The notes: generated from the letters alone by a model not told the origin. Numbered from the stretch's first letter, positions 8,583 through 15,954 are shown. The stretch is 42,290 nt of DNA from JAVBMB01 sp031552995 (GCA_031552995.1 JAVBMB010000058.1:1-42290); one strand, 5' to 3'. Translations and numbers: made by a program.

Positions 8583-8639
8583 AGGCAGTTGGCCTTACAT
8601 GCTATTTTAAGATAACACCCAAATACCGCGCCGCAAACC

Positions 8640-8681
8640 AAATACAAACGCCGAGGGATGCTTCCCTCGGCGTTTGTATTT
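8640..8681. terminator. Bidirectional terminator between convergent genes
   Basis: A perfect 19-bp stem (8640-8658 with 8663-8681) with a TGCT loop. The outer part is A-rich on the left and T-rich on the right (GTTTGTATTT on either strand), so it can end transcription from both sides. It lies between the plus-strand acetyltransferase and the minus-strand cupin gene. Confidence 0.9.
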
Positions 8682-8689
8682 GCAGTGTG

Positions 8690-9034
8690 CTATTTAATAA
8701 TTACGGCCAGCAACCTTGCCGGCTTGTCGGTGATGTTGCGCACGCCGTGAATCTGCCCGTTGCCGTCAAAGCAGGCGTCGCCGGCGCGCATCGGTACCTC
8801 TTCGCCGTTGTCAAAGTATTGAACTTCACCCTCAAGAACATAAAATATCTCAGCTTCAGGGTCATGCGGATGCCGTCCGATTGAGCAGCCGGGATTGACG
8901 GTAAGTATAGCGCACAAATCGGCCTTGTCCATCATTTCATCTTTTTCAATCAAAAACAAGGTGCCGATTTCGCCGTCGCCGCCGCGCAGGTTCTGGCGGG
9001 ATAAATAACGCATTTCCTCCGCTTTCCTTGTCAT
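8690..9034 (-). CDS. Small cupin-domain protein
   Basis: A 114-aa single-domain cupin. Motif 1 is GRHPHDPEAEIFYVLEG (residues 53-69) with metal ligands H55, H57 and E62; motif 2 is GNGQIHGVRN (91-100) with H96. All four usual metal ligands are therefore present. The start is placed at 9034 because AAGGAGG lies about 10 bases upstream on the minus strand and the ATG overlaps the stop of the preceding gene as ATGA; an upstream in-frame ATG (9064) lies inside that gene. The substrate is unknown: small cupins include isomerases, dioxygenases and sensors. Co-transcribed with the cysteine-rich protein. Confidence 0.85.
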   Translation of the reverse strand: MTRKAEEMRYLSRQNLRGGDGEIGTLFLIEKDEMMDKADLCAILTVNPGCSIGRHPHDPEAEIFYVLEGEVQYFDNGEEVPMRAGDACFDGNGQIHGVRNITDKPARLLAVIIK

Positions 9035-9210
9035 TTGCAGTTGGCCTCCTTGCAGGTATCGCAATAGACATTTTCGGCAATCTTACGCATACAGACGACT
9101 ATTGATTTGCCTGTCTTGTAGTGATGATTAATACATTCCGGGCAATTTCCGTGCCTGTCGCACCCGCTGCTTGGGCATGGGCATCCGCCCTCGATTTTTG
9201 AAACTTCCAT
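9031..9210 (-). CDS. Small cysteine-rich protein, possible metal-binding
   Basis: A 59-aa protein with nine cysteines and a histidine pair. The core is C-x-C-x4-C-x5-C-x2-C-x2-HH, then C-x9-C-x2-C-x4-C near the end, which suggests zinc or Fe-S binding. It has no signal peptide or membrane segment. ATG 9210 follows GGAGGG by 7 bases, and its TGA overlaps the cupin ATG by four bases, so the two are translationally coupled. It resembles the short 'cytosolic' cysteine-rich proteins common in Clostridia, but I cannot name the family with certainty. Confidence 0.72.
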   Translation of the reverse strand: MEVSKIEGGCPCPSSGCDRHGNCPECINHHYKTGKSIVVCMRKIAENVYCDTCKEANCK

Positions 9211-9276
9211 ATTGTTTCCCTCCAACACTTATATTCGGCAAAAAACCGGGTTCCTGCGCTTCGTCGCTGCAGAAGC

Positions 9277-9306
9277 ATAGTATTACTTTAGCATATCAGA
9301 TGTAAA
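9277..9306 (-). promoter_or_regulatory. Promoter of the cysteine-rich/cupin unit
   Basis: On the minus strand: TTTACA (9306-9301), 18 bases, TACTAT (9282-9277). Its -35 overlaps the inverted repeat at 9302-9321. It points toward the gene starting at 9210, leaving a leader of about 60 bases. Confidence 0.55.
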
Positions 9307-9359
9307 ATGTCATCATTTTACTCGTTGCGCTTGTTTTCACGCTGTGTTTTTATTATAAT
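9302..9359 (+). promoter_or_regulatory. Promoter of the mtnA-like operon with upstream inverted repeat
   Basis: TTGTTT (9331-9336), 17 bases, TATAAT (9354-9359) gives a good promoter about 35 bases before the ATG at 9395. Just upstream is an 8-bp inverted repeat GTAAAATG-TCAT-CATTTTAC (9302-9321), whose left arm contains the -35 of the divergent minus-strand promoter. A regulator bound there could control both directions; the A/T-rich arms could instead act as an UP element. Confidence 0.65.
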
Positions 9360-9394
9360 TGTGATATCGAAAATAATACAGTCGGAGGCATTTT

Positions 9395-10450
9395 ATGCAG
9401 CGAGCCGACCACGACCTTGCATTTATGCTCAAATATGAGAACATAGCGTGGTACGACGGCGGCGTTGTACGAATACTCGACCGCCGCATATATCCAATTC
9501 GGACGGAATATGTATCATGCGCCAGCCATACTGATGTCGCGCGCGCCATTGCCGATATGGTCACACAAAGCGGCGGGCCGTACACGGCGGCTGCGATGGG
9601 CATGGCGCTTGCGGCCGATGAGTGCCGCGATATGAAAAAAGACGCGCAGACAGATTATATGCGCCGCGCCGCGCACACACTGGCGCATGCGCGCCCTACA
9701 ACGGCGGGAAAAATGAGGCAGATAACGGCGCGCGCGCTTGAAACCGCACTCGCCGCTACAGAAAGCGGCAAGCCGGGCGGCAAAGCCGTGTTTGACCAGG
9801 CTGTCAGCGACCTCGATACAAAATACCGCAGGTACGAAATAACGGGCCGTCATCTTGCGTCGCTTTTCCCGAGCGGCGGCACTATACTGACGCAGTGCTT
9901 TGCCGAGACAATAATAGGTATGATGCTGCGCGCCTGCCGCGAAAGCCGCAACGAAATTAAAGTGATATGCCCCGAGACGCGCCCATATCTTCAGGGCGCG
10001 CGCCTTACGGCAAGCTGCGTATGTGATATGGGATTCGACGTTACCGTTATCACAGACAATATGCCGGGCTATGTGATGAAAAAGAAAAATGTCGACCTGT
10101 TCACCTCCGCCGCCGATGTCATATGCATGGACGGCAATGTAGTGAATAAGATCGGCACGTTTCAAATTGCGCTTGCGGCGCATCACTGGGGCATACCGTA
10201 TTTCGTCACAGGCTCGCCAAATCGCGGCCACGCCACTGTAGACACAGTGGAAATTGAGGAACGTGACCCCGCGCTTGTTACAGACGCCCTTGGCACAAAG
10301 ACGGTCATGGACGGCGTAAAAGGTTACTACCCTGCGTTTGATATAACGCCGCCGCATCTGTGCAGCGGTGTCGTCACAGACAAGGGCATATTCTCGACGT
10401 ATGACCTCAAGTCATACTTCACACACGGCGATGGGGAGATGACGCCATGA
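9395..10450 (+). CDS. MtnA/eIF2B-alpha family sugar-phosphate isomerase homologue
   Basis: A 351-aa protein of the methylthioribose-1-phosphate isomerase family. Shared features are ETRPYLQGARLTA, ITDNMPGYVMK, VNKIGTFQIA, IEERDP and FDITPPHLCSGVVTDKGI. The catalytic cysteine (ILTQC) and the aspartate equivalent to Asp240 of the B. subtilis enzyme (AADVICMDG) appear present. However, the near-universal VRGAPAIG motif, whose arginine contacts the phosphate, is replaced by TQSGGPYTAAAMG. The substrate may therefore differ from methylthioribose-1-phosphate. The stop overlaps the next gene, a class II aldolase, as ATGA. This order resembles isomerase-aldolase steps of methylthioadenosine or 5'-deoxyadenosine salvage, but no kinase or phosphorylase gene is in view. 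Confidence 0.8.
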   Translation: MQRADHDLAFMLKYENIAWYDGGVVRILDRRIYPIRTEYVSCASHTDVARAIADMVTQSGGPYTAAAMGMALAADECRDMKKDAQTDYMRRAAHTLAHARPTTAGKMRQITARALETALAATESGKPGGKAVFDQAVSDLDTKYRRYEITGRHLASLFPSGGTILTQCFAETIIGMMLRACRESRNEIKVICPETRPYLQGARLTASCVCDMGFDVTVITDNMPGYVMKKKNVDLFTSAADVICMDGNVVNKIGTFQIALAAHHWGIPYFVTGSPNRGHATVDTVEIEERDPALVTDALGTKTVMDGVKGYYPAFDITPPHLCSGVVTDKGIFSTYDLKSYFTHGDGEMTP

Positions 10451-11070
10451 CCGCCGCGGAACAGGCGAAAGCCGACGTCGCGCAATACGCCCGGCTGGGT
10501 TTTAGGGCGGGGCTGTTCGCAGGAACAAGCGGAAACTTAAGCGTTTGCCTGCCGGATGAAGGTATCGTTGCGATTACGCCGACCGGCATGCGCTATGAGA
10601 ATATGCAGCCCTGCGACATAGTGCTGACCACACTTACCGGTGATATTATCTCGGGCGGCAAGCCGTCGTCGGAGCTGCCGATGCATCTTGCCATTTATCG
10701 TGGTATGCCGCAGGCGAGCGCAGTCGTTCACACGCATTCACCATTCGCCACGGCATATGCGGCGGCCGCGGCTACGATACCATGCGCTCTTGTCGAGATG
10801 GTGTTTTTCCTGGGGGGAGATGTACGCGTCGCGCCGCTTTGCGTCCCCGGCACAGCCGAGCTAGGCGCAAAGGCTGTTGAGGCAATGCAGGGGCGAACCG
10901 CCTGCCTGCTGGCAAACCACGGCGTTGTAACCGCCGCCGCCGGCATTGCGCGCGCCTACCTGTGCGCCGAATATGTCGAGGACACGGCGAGAATATGCAC
11001 ACTTGCCGGCCAGCACGGCGGTCCGCTAAGCCTGCCGCAGTGCTTTATAGATAATCTGTTAAAGAAATAG
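10447..11070 (+). CDS. Class II aldolase (FucA/AraD/MtnB/Ald2 family)
   Basis: A 207-aa zinc aldolase-like protein. Motifs are GTSGNLS (26-32), ITPTGM, SSELPMH with E76, HTHS with H95 and H97, and NHG with H158. These four positions match fuculose-1-phosphate aldolase E73, H92, H94 and H155 with a constant offset of three, so the metal site and catalytic acid are intact. The family cleaves sugar phosphates to dihydroxyacetone phosphate plus an aldehyde, or dehydrates methylthioribulose-1-phosphate. Translational coupling with the MtnA-like gene suggests it acts on that enzyme's ketose-phosphate product. The exact substrate is not determinable. Confidence 0.9.
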   Translation: MTAAEQAKADVAQYARLGFRAGLFAGTSGNLSVCLPDEGIVAITPTGMRYENMQPCDIVLTTLTGDIISGGKPSSELPMHLAIYRGMPQASAVVHTHSPFATAYAAAAATIPCALVEMVFFLGGDVRVAPLCVPGTAELGAKAVEAMQGRTACLLANHGVVTAAAGIARAYLCAEYVEDTARICTLAGQHGGPLSLPQCFIDNLLKK

Positions 11071-11139
11071 CATTTCCCCGGCAATCTATCAAAGCAGACA
11101 TACTGATTATATGCTAAATCGCAGAAGGGAGTAGCCCGC

Positions 11140-12396
11140 ATGTTCGGGCGCAACACTATGGGAATTATTAAAGCTGTTACATCCTCTGTAGGAGGGGGAC
11201 TTGCCGACCAGTGGCTTGAGGTAATCGAACCACAGAATATGAGCGATACCACAGTTATGACCAAAGGCGTCGCCGTCAGCAGGGACAGCCGCCGCAACCA
11301 AAACAAAAAGGGCTCGCCGGATGTAATCACCGACGGTTCGGTCGTTCTTGTCGGAGAGGGGCAGTGCATGCTGTTGCTTGACGGCGGCAAGGTGTCGGAT
11401 TACAGCGCCGAAGCCGGGTACTATCAGGTGACAAACGACAACGCCCCGTCTCTGTTTAACGGCGATCTGTCCGCCGCCGTCAAAGAGACATTTTCCCGCG
11501 TAAAGTTCGGCGGCGTACCTTCGGTATCGCAAAAAGTGCTGTTCATCAACATGCAGGAGATCAAAAACATCGCTTTCGGCACACCGAACCCGATTAATTA
11601 CTTTGACGGATTCTATAATGCCGAGCTGTATTTGCGCGCGCACGGGTATTTTTCGATTCGTATTGTCGACCCGATAAAGTTCTATTTGGAGGCAATTCCA
11701 AAAAATATCGATCAAGTCGACATCGCCGACATACATAAGCTGTATCTGGCCGAGTTTTTAACCGCGCTACAGACGGCAATCTGCAAGATGTCTGTCGACG
11801 GCATCCGCATATCGCATGTCTCGTCAAAGGCGACAGAGCTTGCCAAGTATATGACCGAAGTGCTCGACGAGGCTTGGACAGAGCGCCGCGGCATGATAAT
11901 CGAATCCGTCGGCATAGCCAGCCTCAGCTACGACGAGCAGTCGAAGAAGCTAATCGATATCAGGAACCAGGGCGCAATGCTCAGCGACGCGTCGATTCGC
12001 GAGGGTTATGTGCAGGGCAGCGTCGCGCGCGGAATAGAAAACGCCGGCTCGAATCAGGGCGGCGCGGCGCAGGCGTTTATGGCCGTAAATATGGCGAACC
12101 AACAGGCAGGCGGCGTCATCAGCGCGGCGGCTGAAAGCAATCGCGCCCAGACGGAGCGCCAAGCGGCTTCCGGTTGGACCTGCGTTTGCGGCCAGCAGGG
12201 TAACAGCGGTGAGTTCTGCCCGAAATGCGGCAAGAAAAAACAGGACGTTGCAGAGTGGACCTGCGCTTGCGGCGAAAAATCGACAGGGGCATTCTGCCCC
12301 AGCTGCGGAGCCGCCAAAAGCAAGGTGTGCGCCACATGCGGCGCAGTGACGCCAGCCGGTGCGGCGTTCTGCCCCAAATGCGGCGGAAAGCTGTAG
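11140..12396 (+). CDS. SPFH-domain protein with C-terminal zinc ribbons (YdjI-like)
   Basis: A 418-aa protein. Residues ~25-300 form an SPFH/band-7-like domain of the YdjI ('virion core protein') type. Then come a low-complexity linker and three zinc ribbons: C348/C350/C360/C363, C375/C377/C386/C389 and C397/C400/C411/C414; the first two start with C-x-C rather than C-x2-C. It has no obvious membrane span. In B. subtilis the relative YdjI works with membrane proteins YdjG and YdjH at PspA; relatives of both follow here. Ribosome site AGAAGGGAG precedes ATG 11140. Probable role: scaffold of a membrane-stress or membrane-domain complex. Confidence 0.87.
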   Translation: MFGRNTMGIIKAVTSSVGGGLADQWLEVIEPQNMSDTTVMTKGVAVSRDSRRNQNKKGSPDVITDGSVVLVGEGQCMLLLDGGKVSDYSAEAGYYQVTNDNAPSLFNGDLSAAVKETFSRVKFGGVPSVSQKVLFINMQEIKNIAFGTPNPINYFDGFYNAELYLRAHGYFSIRIVDPIKFYLEAIPKNIDQVDIADIHKLYLAEFLTALQTAICKMSVDGIRISHVSSKATELAKYMTEVLDEAWTERRGMIIESVGIASLSYDEQSKKLIDIRNQGAMLSDASIREGYVQGSVARGIENAGSNQGGAAQAFMAVNMANQQAGGVISAAAESNRAQTERQAASGWTCVCGQQGNSGEFCPKCGKKKQDVAEWTCACGEKSTGAFCPSCGAAKSKVCATCGAVTPAGAAFCPKCGGKL

Positions 12397-12402
12397 CCCG
12401 GT

Positions 12403-13554
12403 ATGAACAACAGCATGCAGCCCGGCAGCACATTCGACGACGCAGCCGAAGCCAAGGATGGGGCGATAAACTACAAATGCCCTAATTGCGGCGCACCGCT
12501 TGCTTTTAACATTGAAAAACAGAACTGGTCATGCGACTTTTGCCTAAGTGAGTTTTCCGAAAAGCAAATGCGCGGCATGGGACAGGACGCATCCGAAAAG
12601 ACGGACGAGCGCGGGCGTGATTATACGCACAAGAGCTACCATACAGAGGCGTGGCGCGTCCCTCAGGGCGAGCGGTTTGATAACGACACTCAGGCATACA
12701 GCTGCCCGTCCTGCGGCGGAAAAATAATCACTGACCGCAATACGGTGGCCACATTCTGTCCATATTGCCGCAACCCCGCCGTCATGGCATCAAGGCTGGA
12801 GGATGAGCGGCGGCCGTCGCGGCTTGTACCTTTTAAGCTCGACAAACAGCATGTCATTGCGGCGATGAAAAACGCCGTGCGGCGTAAGCCGCTGCTGCCG
12901 TCGGCATTTAGACGGCAGATTGACAGGGGGGAGGTTACCGGTCTCTACGCGCCTTACTGGCTGTTTGGCGCGCAGGCGAAGGGGTTTATTTCCGGCCGCG
13001 GCACACGGATACACGTCTGGAGAGATTCCAAGTACGAGTATACAAAGACAGATACATATCTCGTCGAGCGCGGCGGAGATATGGTTTACGACGATATACC
13101 AGTCGACGGCTCAACCCGTCTTGACGACGGGCTTATGCGCGCGCTCGAACCGTTTGACATGCACGAAATGCGTGATTTTTTAACATCTTTTCTGTCCGGG
13201 CACTTTGCCGAGGACTATGATGTCGATGCCGCCTCGGCGGCGGACACCGCGTTTGAGAGGATGGAGAATTACACCGAGCAGACTCTGCGCGGTATGGTCA
13301 GCGGATACAGCGGCTTCACCATCGAAAACAGCATATGCCGGCGCAGCGGCGAGAACTGCTCGTATGTCATGCTGCCGGTCTGGCTGTATACATCGCGCTT
13401 TAACGGCAAAACATACACCTACGCGATGAACGGACAGACAGGCAAGCTTTCTGGACGCCTGCCTGTCAGCGCCGCACGAGCCGCCGTGTGGTTCACCGGT
13501 CTGTTCGCGGCGATATCCGGGCTGTCGCTCCTTGTAGGGGGGTGGCTGTATTGA
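12403..13554 (+). CDS. Double zinc-ribbon protein with C-terminal membrane anchor (YdjG-like)
   Basis: A 383-aa protein starting 6 bases after the SPFH gene. Two four-cysteine zinc ribbons lie at the N-terminus (C26/C29/C44/C47 and C101/C104/C119/C122), followed by a mixed domain of ~200 residues and a single hydrophobic segment at ~358-382 that should anchor the C-terminus. This arrangement matches the TFIIB-type zinc-finger membrane proteins found beside YdjI homologues. The function is not enzymatic by any motif I can see. It probably forms a membrane complex with its two neighbours. Confidence 0.82.
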   Translation: MNNSMQPGSTFDDAAEAKDGAINYKCPNCGAPLAFNIEKQNWSCDFCLSEFSEKQMRGMGQDASEKTDERGRDYTHKSYHTEAWRVPQGERFDNDTQAYSCPSCGGKIITDRNTVATFCPYCRNPAVMASRLEDERRPSRLVPFKLDKQHVIAAMKNAVRRKPLLPSAFRRQIDRGEVTGLYAPYWLFGAQAKGFISGRGTRIHVWRDSKYEYTKTDTYLVERGGDMVYDDIPVDGSTRLDDGLMRALEPFDMHEMRDFLTSFLSGHFAEDYDVDAASAADTAFERMENYTEQTLRGMVSGYSGFTIENSICRRSGENCSYVMLPVWLYTSRFNGKTYTYAMNGQTGKLSGRLPVSAARAAVWFTGLFAAISGLSLLVGGWLY

Positions 13555-14435
13555 AGCTTATAAGGAACGCTGCGTTTTTCATCGCTCTCGTCATGCTGAT
13601 AACCTCAGCCGTGCTCGCCGCGCCAAGCGTTGACACATCACTGCGGATATACGACTACGACGGTTTGATTCCTGAAACCGGTTTGACGGCACTTCGGGAA
13701 AAAGCCGCCATGCTGTCAGACGGCCTCGGCATCGAGTTTGTGGCCGTAATATCCGGCGAAGGCTGGTCGGATTCGGCGGAACAGAGCGCAAAAGATTTCT
13801 ATATAGAAAACAGCTTTGGTACCGAGCCGGAATACAGCGGTATGGTGCTGTTTATCGACATGGTCGCGCGCGAGATTTACATCGCCACCGAGGGCAGCTG
13901 CGAGCAGCTTTTGAATGCCGGTGACATCGATACCCTGCTTGACATTGTTATTGAGGATTTGACCTCGGGCAGTGCTGAGTATATATCAAATGCCGTTGAC
14001 ACATATCTAGACGAATCTTACGCGCTTATGAGCAAAAGGCTGGCTGATTACACTTCCGGTACAGGCTACACCGACCCTAAGGCAGAGCATCCGAATTATC
14101 CTGAAAATACAAGCCATGAAAAGCCGGATTACTTTACAAACCTAAAGCGCTTTTCTTCAGATAATACGGCCCTTTGGCTTGGCGGCTCGGCGCTCGCCGC
14201 CGGTCTTGTTGTCGCAATCATGCTGTTTTTAAACAGCCGCCAGCTAAAAAAAGTTCCCGGCGCCGCTGAATACATCAGGCCGGGCTCACTTGTACAGACG
14301 CACAGTGTCGACCGATTTCTTTTCACCCACACGACGCGGCGTCAAATAAACACCGACTCAAATAGCGGACGAGGCTCGTCGGGAGGCGGCTCATCAGGCG
14401 GGCGATCAATGGGCGGAGGCGGCAAAAGATTCTAG
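13551..14435 (+). CDS. TPM-domain membrane protein (YdjH-like)
   Basis: A 294-aa protein with a signal peptide or first membrane segment (residues 5-23, ending near VLAAP), a TPM domain (~32-165, with YDYDGLIP and IYIATEG), a membrane span at ~206-228 and a cytoplasmic tail ending in GGGSSGGRSMGGGGKRF. This is the layout of YgcG/YdjH-type TPM proteins. The start is taken as TTG 13551: AGGGGGG (13536-13542) is 8 bases upstream, and TTG overlaps the previous stop as TTGA. Third member of the SPFH/zinc-ribbon module. TPM domains sit on the outer face in such proteins; the biochemical role is unsettled. Confidence 0.85.
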   Translation: MKLIRNAAFFIALVMLITSAVLAAPSVDTSLRIYDYDGLIPETGLTALREKAAMLSDGLGIEFVAVISGEGWSDSAEQSAKDFYIENSFGTEPEYSGMVLFIDMVAREIYIATEGSCEQLLNAGDIDTLLDIVIEDLTSGSAEYISNAVDTYLDESYALMSKRLADYTSGTGYTDPKAEHPNYPENTSHEKPDYFTNLKRFSSDNTALWLGGSALAAGLVVAIMLFLNSRQLKKVPGAAEYIRPGSLVQTHSVDRFLFTHTTRRQINTDSNSGRGSSGGGSSGGRSMGGGGKRF

Positions 14436-14472
14436 CGGTTCGCTGCGTCGACATAAACATAGCAAATCTCTC

Positions 14473-14528
14473 AAAAATCATCATTTTTACTATATCTCAT
14501 TGCCTTTGTCGGTCATTTGTGCCATAAT
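14473..14528 (+). promoter_or_regulatory. Probable bactofilin operon promoter with AT-rich repeat
   Basis: TTGCCT (14500-14505), 17 bases, CATAAT (14523-14528), preceded by TGC as an extended -10. Upstream is an AT-rich inverted repeat AAAAAT-CATC-ATTTTT (14473-14488). The rest of 14436-14701 holds no gene. A short hairpin AAGCTTG/CAAGCTT (14646-14665) lies in the leader, and a TATAAT at 14679 has no good -35. Confidence 0.45.
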
Positions 14529-14701
14529 ACTGTGTAAGGCTCGTTTATAGGACTTTTATTGATACTTTTTGAATTGCTGCAAAGTAAAAGGCCGATAATT
14601 ACAGTAAATTAAACAGAAAACGCGTAAAGCCATTTCACTTTACAAAAGCTTGATTTAGCAAGCTTCAAATTGGTAATGTATAATTCAGTGGGGGTATGGT
14701 T

Positions 14702-15421
14702 ATGAGTGGCAGAGAAAACTTCAAGCAAGCGGCAAAGGATTTGTTCGGTCTCGACGCTCAAAAAAGGGCGGCGGTCAAGGACGACCCCACGATAGCGCAG
14801 TACATGCAGGAGCCGGAGAGCTATTCCCCGGGGCCGATTCCAGAAACGCCAGGTGCCGCGGAAGCATCTGCTCAGTACGACCAGTATGCGCCATACGCAG
14901 CGGCTCCGCCAGCTTATAACCCTGTCGAGCAGTATGTCGAACAGACAGGCGATTATGCTGTTGTCGACAGTCATAAAGAGACAACCGTGATCTCCAAGGG
15001 AACAACAATTGTTGGGCGTGTTCGCACCGAAGGGCATATCGACATCCGCGGCAGGATAGAGGGGAATGTCGACGCCGACGGCAATGTCGCCGTTAACGGA
15101 AAAGTCTCGGGGCATATCAAGGGTAACCATATCGAGCTTTATGGCTGTCAGGTCAAGGGTAACATAACGGCGGTAACAAGGATTTTTGTCAGCAACGACA
15201 CCGTCATAATCGGCGACCTTCAAAGTCAAAATATTGTGTTCGACGGCCGGATAAAGGGCAATATAAGCGCCACGGATAATGCTGTGCTCAACGGCAACAC
15301 ATATCTGCTCGGCGATATTTCAGCCGCCAATATCGCAATCGAGTCTGGCGCGATTGTAAACGGCATGATTCGTACAACAGTCGATATAAATGAGGACGAA
15401 GCTCTGTTCGACAGCTTTTAG
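14702..15421 (+). CDS. Bactofilin (polymer-forming cytoskeletal protein)
   Basis: A 239-aa protein. An N-terminal disordered region rich in P, Q, A and Y (residues ~25-90) precedes a bactofilin (DUF583) beta-helix domain at ~93-228, seen as regular repeats of G-x-I/V turns (ISKGTTIVGRV, GHIDIRGRIEGNV, VAVNGKVSGHI). Bactofilins assemble without nucleotide into filaments on the membrane and place cell-shape or envelope enzymes. ATG 14702 is preferred over ATG 14696 because the GGGGG site ends at 14694, seven bases away. It appears to head a unit with mrnC, a phosphoesterase and rsuA. Confidence 0.9.
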   Translation: MSGRENFKQAAKDLFGLDAQKRAAVKDDPTIAQYMQEPESYSPGPIPETPGAAEASAQYDQYAPYAAAPPAYNPVEQYVEQTGDYAVVDSHKETTVISKGTTIVGRVRTEGHIDIRGRIEGNVDADGNVAVNGKVSGHIKGNHIELYGCQVKGNITAVTRIFVSNDTVIIGDLQSQNIVFDGRIKGNISATDNAVLNGNTYLLGDISAANIAIESGAIVNGMIRTTVDINEDEALFDSF

Positions 15422-15471
15422 CACATTCTATATCAAGCGGTTAACAATTGATTTTATAAAGAATGCTCTGT

Positions 15472-15498
15472 CCGCCGGGAGGCATGTTCTCCCGGCGG
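15472..15498 (+). other. Stable GC hairpin between bactofilin and mrnC
   Basis: A perfect 10-bp stem CCGCCGGGAG/CTCCCGGCGG with a 7-base loop. No T-run follows, so it is not a standard terminator. It may protect the bactofilin transcript 3' end or uncouple expression of the downstream genes. Confidence 0.6.
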
Positions 15499-15561
15499 TA
15501 AGATGTTCGTAGGCATTTATCGTGCAGTGGAGGTGTTTTTACGGATCTGTTTAGTGTTGCC

Positions 15562-15954
15562 ATGACAAAAAGCGAGCTTGCGGCTATGCCGACGCTTAGT
15601 TTGGCGTATATTGGTGACGGCGTATATGAGCTGCTTGCCCGCACATATATATCCTGTGCGGGCGCCGCGCGGTCGGCCAAGATGCACAGGCTTACGGTTG
15701 CCTTATCCCGCGCACAGGCGCAGGCAGACGCCGCCGCCGCTTTGCTGCCCGGCCTCAGCGAGGAGGAAAGGGCGGTTTTTCTCCGCGGACGCAACGCAAA
15801 GCCGCATTCGCAGCCGCGCCACGCCAAGGGAGGCAGCTACGAGATGGCAACGGCGCTCGAAGCGCTGTTCGGCTGGCTGTATTTAAGCGGCCAGCAACAG
15901 CGGCTCGGCGAAATATGGGAAATGGTGAAATCGCATTTTGAAAAGGCTACTTAA
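15562..15954 (+). CDS. mrnC: Mini-ribonuclease III (23S rRNA maturation)
   Basis: A 130-aa RNase III catalytic domain without a dsRNA-binding domain, the Mini-III form that trims 23S rRNA ends in Firmicutes. Diagnostic pieces are LAYIGDGVYELLAR (catalytic aspartate in GD), FLRGRNAK and YEMATALEALFGWLYL (catalytic glutamate region). ATG 15562 has no ribosome site near it. A strong GGAGGTG (15529-15535) instead sits 5 bases before an in-frame ACG at 15541, which would give seven more residues (DLFSVA after the start). The true start is thus uncertain. The 3' end overlaps the next gene by 17 bases. Confidence 0.9.
   Translation: MTKSELAAMPTLSLAYIGDGVYELLARTYISCAGAARSAKMHRLTVALSRAQAQADAAAALLPGLSEEERAVFLRGRNAKPHSQPRHAKGGSYEMATALEALFGWLYLSGQQQRLGEIWEMVKSHFEKAT

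Noticed and set aside
8567..8884. Plus-strand open frame running through the bidirectional terminator into the cupin gene
   Set aside because: It crosses a 19-bp terminator and is antisense to a well-supported cupin; no ribosome site.
9515..10357. Long minus-strand open frame (280 codons) within the mtnA-like gene
   Set aside because: It is antisense to a gene with strong family motifs; the product is rich in R, H, C and A without any domain, typical of a GC-rich antisense shadow.
14646..14684. TATAAT at 14679 with nearby TTGATT as a bactofilin promoter
   Set aside because: The spacing to TTGATT (14650) is 23 bases, too long; the TTGCCT/CATAAT pair further upstream is better.
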